Shown: positions 7,135 to 13,870, counted from the stretch's first letter. The stretch is 64,000 bases of DNA from HO2-45-11b sp964450915 (GCA_964450915.1 CAYVFG010000001.1:79830-143829), one strand, 5' to 3'. Notes: generated from the letters alone by a model not told the origin. Program-made: numbers and translations.

Positions 7135-7737
7135 ATGAGAAACATTGTTGTTTTTATGATGATTAGCCTTGATGGCGTAATGCAAGCGCCTGGCGCGCCA
7201 GGCGAGGATACTTCAGGCAACTTTCAATATGGAGGTTGGACAGCACCTTATTCCGATGAATCGTTTGCAGACATACTCAATAAAGAACTGAGTGTGCCAT
7301 TTGATTTGCTGCTCGGTAGAAAAACATATGAGATTTGGAATGCCTATTGGCCTAAAAAGACCGGTCCGATTGCTGATCCATTCAACGCAGCAACAAAATA
7401 TGTTGTATCCGATACTCCTATGGATACTCCATGGGAAAAATCAGTTCTTATTAGCGACGATGTTGCGAATAAAATCAAAGCATTAAAAGCAGAGGGGGAA
7501 TCTGCGCTTCATGTGTGGGGCAGCAGCGTCCTTATCCAAACGCTCCTGAAAAATGATCTCGTCGACGAACTACGACTACGAATCTACCCTATTACAATCG
7601 GTTCCGGGAAGCGATTGTTCAGAGAAGGAACGATTCCTGCTGCATTTACGCTGATTGACTCTCAAGCATTGCCAAGTGGCGTTATTCTCGCCAACTACAA
7701 AAGAGCCGGGGAACTGAAAACGGGGTCAGTCATCTAG
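7135..7737 (+). CDS. Dihydrofolate-reductase-family protein (RibD C-terminal type)
   Basis: A 200-residue protein. It opens with VVFMMISLDGVMQAPG, the RibD_C/DHFR-like entry strand and loop, contains LLLGRKTYEIWNAYWP, a typical NADPH-site segment, and ends with LRLRIYPITIGSGKRLF. These features match the YyaP/YwjB group of stand-alone RibD-like reductases. The group binds NAD(P)H and reduces an unknown, possibly pterin-like, substrate; no riboflavin genes are nearby. A leaderless promoter drives it. Confidence 0.85.
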   Translation: MRNIVVFMMISLDGVMQAPGAPGEDTSGNFQYGGWTAPYSDESFADILNKELSVPFDLLLGRKTYEIWNAYWPKKTGPIADPFNAATKYVVSDTPMDTPWEKSVLISDDVANKIKALKAEGESALHVWGSSVLIQTLLKNDLVDELRLRIYPITIGSGKRLFREGTIPAAFTLIDSQALPSGVILANYKRAGELKTGSVI

Positions 7738-7759
7738 AGGATGAATCAGCTGCACAAGA

Positions 7760-8212
7760 TTATGCAAAGAAGCTTGTAAGTAGCGCAATAAGAAGAATAC
7801 TTACCAAATTAGACAGGCTGTCTGAAAAGAATTTCTTCCATGCAATTTTCGGATCGCAATTGCTCCACAAAATCCCTTGGCCGATAATCGGCACCATGAA
7901 TGCCAGCCAATTAAATACTACAAAACTAATAGCCATGGATGTTGGCACATGATTTTGAATGCTCAACGAAACTACAAACACTACTGCAAATGACGTAAGA
8001 AGCGATAATGCGATTTGCCCGGCATACATCTTCGGCATCATGGGCTTTGCCTCCATTATCTTCTTTTTCTTTTCCTCTTCAGACAACTTGTCGAATCCAA
8101 GATACTGCATATGGATTTTTCCCATCGGGGTCGCGTTGGAATACCAAAGGGTGCCAACAACGGCATATAGCACTGCGCCAATAATCGAGAGAATAAGTAA
8201 AGTAACAATCAT
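7760..8212 (-). CDS. DUF1761-family membrane protein
   Basis: A 150-residue protein with four membrane helices. The DUF1761 hallmarks are the first-helix motif GTLWYSN, the charged loop after helix 1 (LSEEEKKKKIMEAKP) and the C-terminal helix pair. The function of the family is unknown. It is convergent with the RibD-like gene, whose stop lies 22 nt away. A TATAAC box 8 nt before ATG suggests a short or absent leader. Confidence 0.8.
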   Translation of the reverse strand: MIVTLLILSIIGAVLYAVVGTLWYSNATPMGKIHMQYLGFDKLSEEEKKKKIMEAKPMMPKMYAGQIALSLLTSFAVVFVVSLSIQNHVPTSMAISFVVFNWLAFMVPIIGQGILWSNCDPKIAWKKFFSDSLSNLVSILLIALLTSFFA

Positions 8213-8261
8213 AAATAAGAGTTATATATAATACTTTTACTATACACCGAATGCCCTTTGC

Positions 8262-8300
8262 GGCTATATATAAGCCCCATGAGCAAGATGCGCATGGGGC
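8262..8300 (-). terminator. Terminator of the gene at 8334
   Basis: GCCCCATG and CATGGGGC form an 8-bp stem around an 11-nt loop, followed on the minus strand by TTATATATA. Confidence 0.65.
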
Positions 8301-8333
8301 AGAATAAATAACAATGGGTTCACGAAGGGGGCC

Positions 8334-8660
8334 CTATCCAAAGAGGACGTGCGTGTAGTGCGGCGGGAATGCGTACGGCAAATTGAGAGATTGTCGCAAT
8401 GGCTGATACAGGCTATCCCACACCATTCTGCCGCACACACTATCGAACGTTTCGTAGCCCGCGCATTCAGTCATAGATTTTGTCTTGGCATAAAAATGGT
8501 CACAAATGCGATCCATCACTTTTTTATTTGAGGCGACAAACCGTTCCGCAGTCAGCCAGTCAAGCATTGCTCGGTCGCGGTGAGAACACGCCACACATTC
8601 ATAGAGATCTTGTGCAAGCTTTCTGATGCAAAATTCACGCACTTCTTCATAGGATCGCAT
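8334..8660 (-). CDS. Unknown 108-residue protein, canonical promoter
   Basis: A predicted helical cytosolic protein starting MRSYEEVREF with several cysteines (ECVACSH, ECAGYETFDSVCG) that could bind metal. The ATG at 8660 has AAGGAG 7 nt upstream; the ATG 16 codons earlier lacks one. The promoter (TTGACT, 17-bp spacer, AACAAT) lies at 8709-8737, and a terminator follows the gene. This full set of promoter, leader, ribosome binding site and terminator places it with the other unknown genes in the window that use the same style. No family was recognised. Confidence 0.65.
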   Translation of the reverse strand: MRSYEEVREFCIRKLAQDLYECVACSHRDRAMLDWLTAERFVASNKKVMDRICDHFYAKTKSMTECAGYETFDSVCGRMVWDSLYQPLRQSLNLPYAFPPHYTHVLFG

Positions 8661-8708
8661 CCCACACTCCTTCGCTTTGAGAAAAGGGCTCCAGTAAATA
8701 CCTCTCAT

Positions 8709-8737
8709 ATTGTTCTATTCGAACAAGAAAAAGTCAA
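8709..8737 (-). promoter_or_regulatory. Sigma-70-type promoter for the gene at 8334
   Basis: On the minus strand TTGACT (8737-8732), a 17-bp spacer and AACAAT (8714-8709). Confidence 0.65.
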
Positions 8738-8772
8738 TGAGCAAATAAGCGCGAGATATGCACTACTTGTTT

Positions 8773-9078
8773 TTAAATGACCTTAGAAATCAGTAGCACT
8801 AATACGACTACAGTGAATATTGCAAAGATACCAATCGTACGAACAAAAAGATTTACTGCATCTTTTTTCTTTCCTTCCATAAACAGTAGAAGCGGTTGAT
8901 ACAAAAAGAGGTATGCCATTACCGCAGCAGAAAGAGTGAGTAACGACAGAAATGCTATAGGGGCGCCAATAGTATCCGGAGTATCTTTGAGTTTTTGAGA
9001 TAAGAAATTAATAACGCCAACAACAAGGATAATATATCCCGCTGCACCTAGCGCATTGATAAGAGGTTTTTTAAACAT
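8773..9078 (-). CDS. Three-helix membrane protein, unknown function
   Basis: A 101-residue protein with three hydrophobic helices (about residues 5-27, 40-62 and 76-98). The loop before the last helix is basic (EGKKKD). The start MFKKPLINALGAAGYI is set by a consensus TATAAT box 6 nt before ATG; longer in-frame starts would run into the VOC gene upstream. The VOC gene ends 7 nt before the start codon, so the promoter lies inside its 3' end. No family was recognised. Confidence 0.65.
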   Translation of the reverse strand: MFKKPLINALGAAGYIILVVGVINFLSQKLKDTPDTIGAPIAFLSLLTLSAAVMAYLFLYQPLLLFMEGKKKDAVNLFVRTIGIFAIFTVVVLVLLISKVI

Positions 9079-9085
9079 ATGTTGA

Positions 9086-9514
9086 TTATATATTAGAAGA
9101 ACATTCGATAATCCACTCAATACCGTATTTATCCCTGAACATGCCAGCATAGGTACCCCACGGACTATCCCCCATAGCGCCTTCTACTTCTCCGCCAACC
9201 GAAAGGCCGGCAAATAACCTATCCGCCTCTTCTTTGCTTTCAGTATTGATCAAAATTTTACTCCTGTTCTCACGTTCGTTTACCTTCCCCATAACCTCCG
9301 GGACATCGTTTGCAATCAGCATGCTGCCTTCACCAATAGGCAATGCAATATACATAATCTTCTGCTCTTCCTGTTCCGGTACTGGGAATTCCGCGCTTGC
9401 CAGGTCTTTGAACCGTATAATGTTTGTAAATTCGCCGCCAAAAACTGATTTGTAAAACGTAAATGCCTCAAAGGCGTTGCCGTTAAAATTGATCCATGGG
9501 TTTATTGTTGTCAT
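9086..9514 (-). CDS. VOC-superfamily protein, PhnB-like
   Basis: A 142-residue protein built of two beta-alpha-beta-beta-beta units. It starts with INPWINFNGNAFEAFTFYKS, a PhnB/YjdN-type opening, has GSMLIANDVP in the middle and ends DKYGIEWIIEC. The family was once called 3-demethylubiquinone-9 methyltransferase-like but has no methyltransferase fold; its role is unassigned. A TAGCAT box 6 nt before ATG indicates a leaderless mRNA. Confidence 0.85.
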   Translation of the reverse strand: MTTINPWINFNGNAFEAFTFYKSVFGGEFTNIIRFKDLASAEFPVPEQEEQKIMYIALPIGEGSMLIANDVPEVMGKVNERENRSKILINTESKEEADRLFAGLSVGGEVEGAMGDSPWGTYAGMFRDKYGIEWIIECSSNI

Positions 9515-9562
9515 ACTGCAATGCTACCAAACTACTTTCACTTGATAAAGCGCACGTTAGTA

Positions 9563-9602
9563 AGAAAAAACTCTCTTCCACTTTTTTAAAAGTTTCAGAG
9601 AG
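9563..9602 (-). terminator. Terminator of the gene at 9633
   Basis: CTCTCT and AGAGAG close an extended, partly paired hairpin, followed on the minus strand by TTTTTTCTTAC. Confidence 0.75.
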
Positions 9603-9632
9603 TCTTAAATGAAAAAACGATCGCGCTGCGCT

Positions 9633-10118
9633 TCATGGCTGAACAATGAATCGAAGCGTGTTCATGAGTGGCTCTGTCTCGTCTTGATCAAGAAACTCAA
9701 CATACATTCCCCAGCACTTGCTTTCCTCGTACCAGCGCAAGGTCACAATTCCATACCCCTTGATCTCGGGAATGAAGAAGCGAGTGTACTTTGCGCTACT
9801 TACAGAGAGCAGGCCATCTTGACCATCTCTCTGCTGCTGAAGATGCCACAGGATGCGACTGAGAGGGACAAGAGCTTTCTCGCGACCAATACTCGCGAAA
9901 ATGTTGTGCTCCAGCCCTCCTGGATATTCCACCCACCGATGCTGACATGGCTCACAGGGTGGATAGGTCTTGTCGAGAAGGGCTGGCTCCACTATTCCTT
10001 TGAGCTCCCCTATGTTGCACTGGTCCTTGAGGAAATCCCGTGTGAGAAAACACTCTGGCGTAGCAGGAACTTCGATGACCTCAGATCGCCCACTGGGCTC
10101 ACGAATGCGTGTTGACAT
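9633..10118 (-). CDS. Unknown 161-residue protein
   Basis: A soluble protein with a possible zinc knuckle (PPCEPCQHRW at about residues 53-62) and a predicted alpha/beta C-terminal half (YTRFFIPEIKGYGIVTLRWY). The opposite strand is also open over most of this stretch. The minus strand is preferred because it has a TTGACA/TATAAT promoter, a ribosome binding site (GAAAGGTAGG) before ATG and a terminator after the stop. The C-terminal half faintly resembles that of the protein at 12365, which is a weak observation. Codon choice is richer in G and C than in the leaderless neighbours. Confidence 0.65.
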   Translation of the reverse strand: MSTRIREPSGRSEVIEVPATPECFLTRDFLKDQCNIGELKGIVEPALLDKTYPPCEPCQHRWVEYPGGLEHNIFASIGREKALVPLSRILWHLQQQRDGQDGLLSVSSAKYTRFFIPEIKGYGIVTLRWYEESKCWGMYVEFLDQDETEPLMNTLRFIVQP

Positions 10119-10171
10119 GGCCTACCTTTCTTGCAGGTTTGAGATATTGAGACCTGAAATGAACTGAGGAA

Positions 10172-10200
10172 ATTATATATTATTTAATATGTTTTGTCAA
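10172..10200 (-). promoter_or_regulatory. Consensus sigma-70 promoter for the gene at 9633
   Basis: TTGACA (10200-10195), a 17-bp spacer and TATAAT (10177-10172), both hexamers perfect, read on the minus strand. Confidence 0.85.
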
Positions 10201-10250
10201 GTATCCAATCTAAGTCCCCATAAAAGCTAGGGCCCTCAGTGAGTTGCATA

Positions 10251-10601
10251 TTATTTATCGCTCCAGACTGCCATTTCAGTTCCTGAAGGTTCGCGAAAAT
10301 GAAATCTGGAACCGCCTGGGAACGTATAGATTTCTTTAGTAATGGTGCCGCCTCCTGCTGTAACTTTCTCTAACGATTCGGTCAGATTAGATGAATACAC
10401 AATTACAAGCGGTAAGGCAGTTGGGTTTTCGGCATTTATTCCGCTGTAAACGCCGCTATCGCCTGTATCCGCATAATCTTCCCCATACATTGCATGCGAC
10501 CAACCAAATACATTTTTAAAAAAATCTCTTGTCTGTTTTAAGTCAGCAACGTTGTGTGCTGGAAACTCTATGTAATCAATATGGTTATGTTGTTTATGCA
10601 T
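10251..10601 (-). CDS. VOC-superfamily (glyoxalase/bleomycin-resistance-like) protein
   Basis: A 116-residue single-module protein. IDYIEFPAHNVADLKQTRDF is the opening strand and helix, FFKNVFGWSHAMY the conserved FY-x-x-x-FGW-type segment, and the domain ends FHFREPSGTEMAVWS, where the E of REPSGTEMA matches a usual metal or substrate residue. The function could be detoxification or an unassigned isomerase. It is not a close paralogue of the PhnB-like gene at 9086. The promoter is an extended -10 (TGATATACT) with 6 nt to ATG. Confidence 0.85.
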   Translation of the reverse strand: MHKQHNHIDYIEFPAHNVADLKQTRDFFKNVFGWSHAMYGEDYADTGDSGVYSGINAENPTALPLVIVYSSNLTESLEKVTAGGGTITKEIYTFPGGSRFHFREPSGTEMAVWSDK

Positions 10602-10607
10602 AGTAAA

Positions 10608-10613
10608 AGTATA
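10608..10613 (-). promoter_or_regulatory. Extended -10 of a leaderless promoter
   Basis: TGATATACT on the minus strand with exactly 6 nt (TTTACT) to the ATG at 10601. Confidence 0.75.
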
Positions 10614-10640
10614 TCAGAGTTAGAAAAATAAATGCCTGCT

Positions 10641-10682
10641 TGAGATAAAATAAAACCGCCACAATTTTTCTATTGTGACGGC
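10641..10682 (-). terminator. Terminator of the QueF-like gene
   Basis: GCCGTCACAAT pairs with ATTGTGGCGGT with one mismatch; the minus strand continues TTTATTTTATC. Confidence 0.85.
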
Positions 10683-10690
10683 AAAAGGGT

Positions 10691-11074
10691 TTAGTCTTTC
10701 GAAGTTGGAAAACTGATGATTAGCGTAGACTTCATCCCTCCCCGAGCATTAAAAACCGCAGTCAGCTTCAACATCCTCGGGCTGTAGACTTTTAATAGAT
10801 CCTCGTACACGACTGATAAAAAACGTTCGTACGAAATGAGCTTGTCCCGGAAATAATAAAGATATTGCTTCAATGCTTTAAGCTCAATAACGGTGTCTTC
10901 GGCGATATATTCAATCGTGAGAATAGCAAAATCAGGCTGATCTCGGGCTCCAAGAAACGTAACCTCTGGATTTTCTATTATCGTCACATACTGGAGGTGC
11001 TTTGCTGGATTTGGAATTGTTCGCAAGAGTAAGGGGTCGCTCCATTGCTTCGCTGAAGACGGAAGGCTAGCCAT
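10691..11074 (-). CDS. QueF-like T-fold protein lacking the catalytic cysteine
   Basis: A 127-residue protein. Residues 60-115 match the QueF (NADPH:preQ0 reductase) core: IELKALKQYLYYFRD is the E-x-K-x-LK-x-YL substrate motif and NARGG the conserved RGG segment. The usual FTSLCPxTGQPDF active-site segment reads VTFLGARDQPDF here: QPDF is kept, but the nucleophilic cysteine is replaced and one residue is missing. Canonical preQ0 reduction is therefore unlikely. No other queuosine gene is in the window. The ATG at 11074 has AAGGA 7 nt upstream. A SAM-I riboswitch and terminator lie directly upstream, so a role in methionine or SAM economy is inferred. Confidence 0.8.
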   Translation of the reverse strand: MASLPSSAKQWSDPLLLRTIPNPAKHLQYVTIIENPEVTFLGARDQPDFAILTIEYIAEDTVIELKALKQYLYYFRDKLISYERFLSVVYEDLLKVYSPRMLKLTAVFNARGGMKSTLIISFPTSKD

Positions 11075-11100
11075 GTTTTCATCCTTTCGAATAAGCTTTT

Positions 11101-11130
11101 GAACGAACAAAACAACCGCCCTTGGGCGGT
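11101..11130 (-). terminator. Riboswitch-controlled terminator
   Basis: ACCGCCC and GGGCGGT form a 7-bp stem with a 2-nt loop, followed on the minus strand by a U-rich tract (TGTTTTGTTCGTT). It lies directly after the SAM-I aptamer and before the ribosome binding site of the QueF-like gene, as expected for premature termination when SAM is bound. Confidence 0.8.
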
Positions 11131-11135
11131 ATTAC

Positions 11136-11249
11136 ACATATGAGTATCTACCCCGCAAGGGGCTGGAGGTTGCACCGTTCTCGCATGAGGTGGTTGCAGG
11201 AGTATTACTAGCGGGCCAGTTCCCTCATACTCTCTCTTGATACATATTC
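11136..11249 (-). ncRNA. SAM-I (S-box) riboswitch aptamer
   Basis: On the minus strand the conserved S-box blocks appear in order: TATCAAGAG at the 5' side of P1/P2, GAGGGAACTGGCCC, then GCAACC, then GGTGCAACCTCC, a CCCC-TTGC-GGGG hairpin (P4), and AGATAC closing P1. GTATC (11243-11239) pairs with GATAC (11148-11144) to form P1. GAGTAT pairs with ATACTC for P2 and ACC with GGT for P3. Length and order fit RF00162; there is one extra A in the GGGA(A)CTGGCCC block. It should sense S-adenosylmethionine and control the QueF-like gene by termination. Confidence 0.92.
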
Positions 11250-11263
11250 GGTTGTCTTTAGGT

Positions 11264-11291
11264 AGAATACTCTATCGATTGGAATGGTCAA
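11264..11291 (-). promoter_or_regulatory. Promoter of the SAM riboswitch transcript
   Basis: TTGACC (11291-11286), a 16-bp spacer and TATTCT (11269-11264) on the minus strand. This starts the RNA a few bases before the S-box. Confidence 0.65.
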
Positions 11292-11357
11292 ATACATACG
11301 AGCAAACACCACAAAGGCTAGAAATGTTTTGCTCCCTCTATTGCCCGCGTTTAGAAC
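11289..11357. repeat. Intergenic element, copy A
   Basis: About 69 bp sharing with copies B (13474) and C (13871) the plus-strand order AAATAC..CAAACACCA.AAAGG..AGAAAT.TTTTGCTCC, ending 12-20 bp later with a TAGAAC-type block. It overlaps the -35 of the riboswitch promoter and extends upstream of it. Confidence 0.6.
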
Positions 11358-11419
11358 TCTGGATTGGAAGAGGATTAAAGAAAATTTGGTTGGTATGCAA
11401 ATACTTGTTCCGTAATTTG

Positions 11420-11467
11420 GGTAAAAGAAAAGTCCGTTTCCGCAAAATACATTGCATTAACGGACTT
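11420..11467 (-). terminator. Terminator of the gene at 11490
   Basis: AGTCCGTT pairs with AACGGACT around a 20-nt loop; the minus strand then reads TTTCTTTTACC. Confidence 0.7.
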
Positions 11468-11489
11468 GGGAATCTTCGAAATACGCCTC

Positions 11490-12167
11490 CTACGAACTAG
11501 GCTCAATGAACGCGAAGGAACAGGAATCAAAGGCTCTACTCCCAGGAATTCCATTCAGTACATACAAGGCGCTTCTCAACTCCTTGCCATTTTCACTTAA
11601 ATGCCGTCCAAAGCCCAAATTGTATGGGTAACTCGAGGGTCGCTTGAAATTAATGCGTTGATGCATGGTCTGGATGATATGAATACGCCTGCAGCTCATT
11701 TCATGATCAGACACAGTCTCTCTCATCAAACAAGCAACTTCAATATTGGGCGCTTGTAGTCCATGGGCCTCTGCATATTCGAGCGGTTCTCTGATTTCGA
11801 ACCCCTTGTGATCTCCTTTCTCAAAAAGTTCTCCAGTAACGAGAGCGATCTTAGAGGTAACGCCAGTTGTAGGCTGGAAGTAAGAAGAGAGCAAGACCTC
11901 TCTTGCCTCTGTAGTAACTTCAAAGCCCTTTTTCTCGAGACGCTCAATCCATCCTTGGCCAGTCGTTCCATCAGAAGTTACGGAGAAATAAATCACACCA
12001 TTTTTTTCATGCCACCCGCAAGCAACCCAGGAAGCAACCCATTCACACGAAGTAATGCGTCGAATTGCTTCGGCAGGATCCTCAACATCCATGTGGCGCA
12101 ATAAGCTTTTGAGCAAATCATTCAACTCGTTTGCAGAGACTTGGCAGATTGGAAGGTCCGGACGCAT
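11490..12167 (-). CDS. Unknown 225-residue protein with structured leader
   Basis: A soluble alpha/beta protein, MRPDLPICQVSANELNDLLK at the N-terminus, with segments WVACGWHEKNGVIYFSV and ALVTGELFEKGDHKGFEI. No family was recognised. GGAG lies 6 nt before ATG. The promoter (TTGACA-17-TATAGA at 12240-12268) is followed by a leader whose central motif is shared with the gene at 12365, and a terminator follows the stop. The gene belongs to the set of unknown genes with full sigma-70 promoters and relatively GC-rich codons. Confidence 0.65.
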   Translation of the reverse strand: MRPDLPICQVSANELNDLLKSLLRHMDVEDPAEAIRRITSCEWVASWVACGWHEKNGVIYFSVTSDGTTGQGWIERLEKKGFEVTTEAREVLLSSYFQPTTGVTSKIALVTGELFEKGDHKGFEIREPLEYAEAHGLQAPNIEVACLMRETVSDHEMSCRRIHIIQTMHQRINFKRPSSYPYNLGFGRHLSENGKELRSALYVLNGIPGSRAFDSCSFAFIEPSS

Positions 12168-12200
12168 TAAATACTCCTTCTATAGAAGTGGCACCTTGAA

Positions 12201-12234
12201 TTGTAAAGGGAGAGATAATGACCTCTCTGACAAC
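12201..12234 (-). promoter_or_regulatory. Shared leader motif, copy 1
   Basis: On the minus strand GTTGTCAGAGAGG, a 7-nt loop and CTCTCCCTTTACAA. GTTGT can pair with ACAA(t) and GAGAG with CTCTC. The same motif, with a different loop, occurs at 12891-12925. Confidence 0.65.
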
Positions 12235-12239
12235 CAATA

Positions 12240-12268
12240 TCTATACACAAAATAAAAATAAATGTCAA
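12240..12268 (-). promoter_or_regulatory. Sigma-70 promoter for the gene at 11490
   Basis: TTGACA (12268-12263), a 17-bp spacer and TATAGA (12245-12240) on the minus strand. Confidence 0.85.
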
Positions 12269-12298
12269 GAGCTCCATGCGGTAGAGGAAGTGAGAACC
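12269..12298 (-). promoter_or_regulatory. Upstream promoter block, copy D
   Basis: GGTTCTCACTTCCTCTACCG then GGAG, directly upstream of the -35 box. The same block precedes or accompanies promoters at 12960 (copy E) and 13914-13933 (part of copy C). Confidence 0.6.
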
Positions 12299-12307
12299 AA
12301 TTTCGTA

Positions 12308-12341
12308 TAAAAAAGAACCCCTCTAATCCTTTAGAGAGGTT
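12308..12341 (-). terminator. Terminator of the gene at 12365
   Basis: AACCTCTCTAA pairs with TTAGAGGGGTT around a short loop; the minus strand continues CTTTTTTATACG. Confidence 0.75.
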
Positions 12342-12364
12342 ATGTTAACAAAACAATTTCAACA

Positions 12365-12859
12365 TCAAACTTTTACACCGAGGAACAAGCAATCGGGCCA
12401 CGTTCCGCCGTGAGGCTTGCCCGACACCTCGAACGTCACTTCTCGCTTCTCGCCATCTCCGGTGAGCCAAGCGAGAATGAAGCCTTCTCTGGTCGGAACA
12501 AACGTGAACTCCAACGCGACAATCTGAAACTGTCGTTGAATTTCTGGATTCTTCTCTGCAAACGCCAGGAGCTCCTTTGCATTTGCCGGGCGACAGCCAG
12601 CTCTCTTCATCGCAGCTTCCATGTAGTCTTGGTCGTGATGTTCCGTACCGTCGAAGAGTTCAAAGCTAACACTTCGTTCCCCGTAATCAACGCTTCGACC
12701 CCACATCTTCCTGTCATCGTAACCTTCGTCTTTTGTAGGATCGTTGTGCACACCGTCAAAGCATCCCGCTTCGATAAATGCTGCCAGCGTCTTTGCGTAA
12801 TTGACGACCATCGCAAACACCCCGCCGGCCGTCAAAGTCTGCAATCTCATCATGTCCAT
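12365..12859 (-). CDS. Unknown 164-residue protein with structured leader
   Basis: A soluble protein beginning MDMMRLQTLTAGGVFAMVV. A helical N-terminal half (LAAFIEAGCFDGVHNDP, then a DDRKMWGRSVDYGERSVSFE segment) is followed by a beta-rich C-terminus (VALEFTFVPTREGFILAWL). The ATG at 12859 follows AAGG by 9 nt; the open frame extends upstream but crosses the promoter. The promoter is TTGACA-17-TATACA and the leader carries the same motif as the gene at 11490. No family was recognised. The paired control of the two genes suggests that they act in one process. Confidence 0.65.
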   Translation of the reverse strand: MDMMRLQTLTAGGVFAMVVNYAKTLAAFIEAGCFDGVHNDPTKDEGYDDRKMWGRSVDYGERSVSFELFDGTEHHDQDYMEAAMKRAGCRPANAKELLAFAEKNPEIQRQFQIVALEFTFVPTREGFILAWLTGDGEKREVTFEVSGKPHGGTWPDCLFLGVKV

Positions 12860-12890
12860 GACTGATAACCTTAATTTAGAGAATTTTGTG

Positions 12891-12925
12891 GTTGTAAAGG
12901 GAGAAGCGCTAGCCTCTCTGACAAC
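12891..12925 (-). promoter_or_regulatory. Shared leader motif, copy 2
   Basis: On the minus strand GTTGTCAGAGAGG, an 8-nt variable loop and TTCTCCCTTTACAAC. Here GTTGT/ACAAC pairs perfectly and GAGAG pairs with TTCTC including a G-U. Confidence 0.65.
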
Positions 12926-12930
12926 AGTTA

Positions 12931-12959
12931 TGTATAGCACTAAAGACAATGTATGTCAA
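12931..12959 (-). promoter_or_regulatory. Sigma-70 promoter for the gene at 12365
   Basis: TTGACA (12959-12954), a 17-bp spacer and TATACA (12936-12931) on the minus strand. Confidence 0.85.
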
Positions 12960-12989
12960 GTTCTCCCCGTAGTATGGGGGGTAAGAACC
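12960..12989 (-). promoter_or_regulatory. Upstream promoter block, copy E
   Basis: GGTTCTTACCCCCCATAC then TACGGGGAGAAC, directly upstream of the -35. It aligns with copy D at GGTTCT-AC and GGAG. CCCC and GGGG within it can also form a hairpin with TTCT/AGAA flanks. Confidence 0.55.
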
Positions 12990-13007
12990 TGGCTGCTCCC
13001 CAAGCTA

Positions 13008-13036
13008 TTGACAATCCCCCATAAATAGCTAATGAT
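13008..13036 (+). promoter_or_regulatory. Promoter for the zinc-ribbon gene
   Basis: TTGACA (13008-13013), a 17-bp spacer and AATGAT (13031-13036). Confidence 0.6.
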
Positions 13037-13086
13037 GATCGGTGGAAGAAACTCTGAAATAAACCCGATTCTACGGAGATTTTCGA

Positions 13087-13332
13087 ATGTTCCTTTGTCC
13101 AAGATGCAGATCACGAAACAATGTTCCTGTGCCAATAACCACCCTCTCCCTTTCCTCTGGAACATGTGAGGGTTGTGGACACCACTCCAATTCTTGCATG
13201 GATGTAACTCCCAGGAGTGGGGGTGGTCGGTTCGACAGACAAGAAGAGGCCTCAATTGCAATAGACCAGGTGTTCGAGTCTATACTTCGGAGATTAAGAC
13301 GCAAGAGAGTTCGAAATTTGTTTCGACTTTAG
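13087..13332 (+). CDS. Small zinc-ribbon protein
   Basis: An 81-residue protein. MFLCPRCRSR gives a first CxxC and TCEGCGHHSNSC a second CxxC (followed by a further Cys), separated by about 20 residues, so a single zinc ribbon is likely. The C-terminal half is helical and strongly basic (ILRRLRRKRVRNLFRL), suggesting nucleic-acid binding. ACGGAG precedes ATG by 8 nt. It is the only plus-strand gene in this stretch. A terminator at 13445 ends its transcript; the 113 nt between stop and terminator hold no gene that I can support. Confidence 0.6.
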   Translation: MFLCPRCRSRNNVPVPITTLSLSSGTCEGCGHHSNSCMDVTPRSGGGRFDRQEEASIAIDQVFESILRRLRRKRVRNLFRL

Positions 13333-13444
13333 GAAGGGTTCATCGTTTCAAGATATTCCGTACCAAGAGTGCGGCAGTGAAGCAAAGCTTTTCTTTTTTC
13401 AAACAATAAAGAGCTTGTTAGCTGTCCGCCGTATGACGACCTTA

Positions 13445-13474
13445 GACTCGCACCGATGCGAGTCTTTTCTTTTA
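13445..13474 (+). terminator. Rho-independent terminator
   Basis: GACTCGCA and TGCGAGTC form a perfect 8-bp stem with a CCGA loop, followed by TTTTCTTTT. Confidence 0.9.
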
Positions 13475-13541
13475 AATACGTTTAGACAAATACCAGAAAC
13501 CTCAGAAACGTTTTGCTCCGAGTGGTGGTTGAAGTAAGAAC
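13474..13541. repeat. Intergenic element, copy B
   Basis: Shares the AAATAC..CAAATACCAGAAA..TCAGAAACGTTTTGCTCC order with copies A and C, then a GTAAGAAC block. It lies between a terminator and the 3' end of the DUF1653 gene, so this copy is not upstream of a recognisable gene. Confidence 0.6.
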
Positions 13542-13570
13542 TTATTATACCCATCACACTCAAAGGGTCG

Positions 13571-13852
13571 CTACATTGTGATTGTTGGATAAACGTGTGT
13601 AGGGTTTCTGTTTTCCTCTTCAACTTCGAGTAAACGAAATCGCGGATGCCCTTCTTCGTTTACTCCTGTAAAACGTTCAATTGTTGTTGTGTACAATTGT
13701 CCGTGATCGTAGAGTGCCCTATAAATCACGCAAAATTCATCACCGTCTTTATCGGTATTTTTTGCAATATCAACAACGATATATCGATTGCCGCGGTAGT
13801 GTTCATAGACACGATTACGCAATACGGTTGTTTCAAGTTTTTTGTTTTGCAT
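13571..13852 (-). CDS. DUF1653-domain protein
   Basis: A 93-residue protein. Residues 13-65 match DUF1653: VYEHYRGNRYIVVDIAKNT, then FCVIYRALYDHGQLYTTTI and ERFTGV, a small SH3-like fold seen as a stand-alone protein or fused to other domains. Function is unknown. The tail (RLLEVEEENRNPTHVYP) is polar. Intergenic element C lies immediately upstream of the start. Confidence 0.8.
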   Translation of the reverse strand: MQNKKLETTVLRNRVYEHYRGNRYIVVDIAKNTDKDGDEFCVIYRALYDHGQLYTTTIERFTGVNEEGHPRFRLLEVEEENRNPTHVYPTITM

Positions 13853-13870
13853 ATTTCAAGCTTAGCACCG

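Noticed and set aside
9609..10115. Long plus-strand open frame of 168 codons
   Set aside because: It lies opposite the gene at 9633, which has a perfect promoter, ribosome binding site and terminator; the plus frame has none of these and no recognisable family.
11237..11500. Plus-strand frame of 87 codons
   Set aside because: It overlaps the promoter side of the SAM riboswitch, intergenic element A and a terminator, and lacks a ribosome binding site.
13399..13623. Minus-strand frame of 74 codons
   Set aside because: It runs through a strong plus-strand terminator and repeat copy B and overlaps the DUF1653 gene in another frame.
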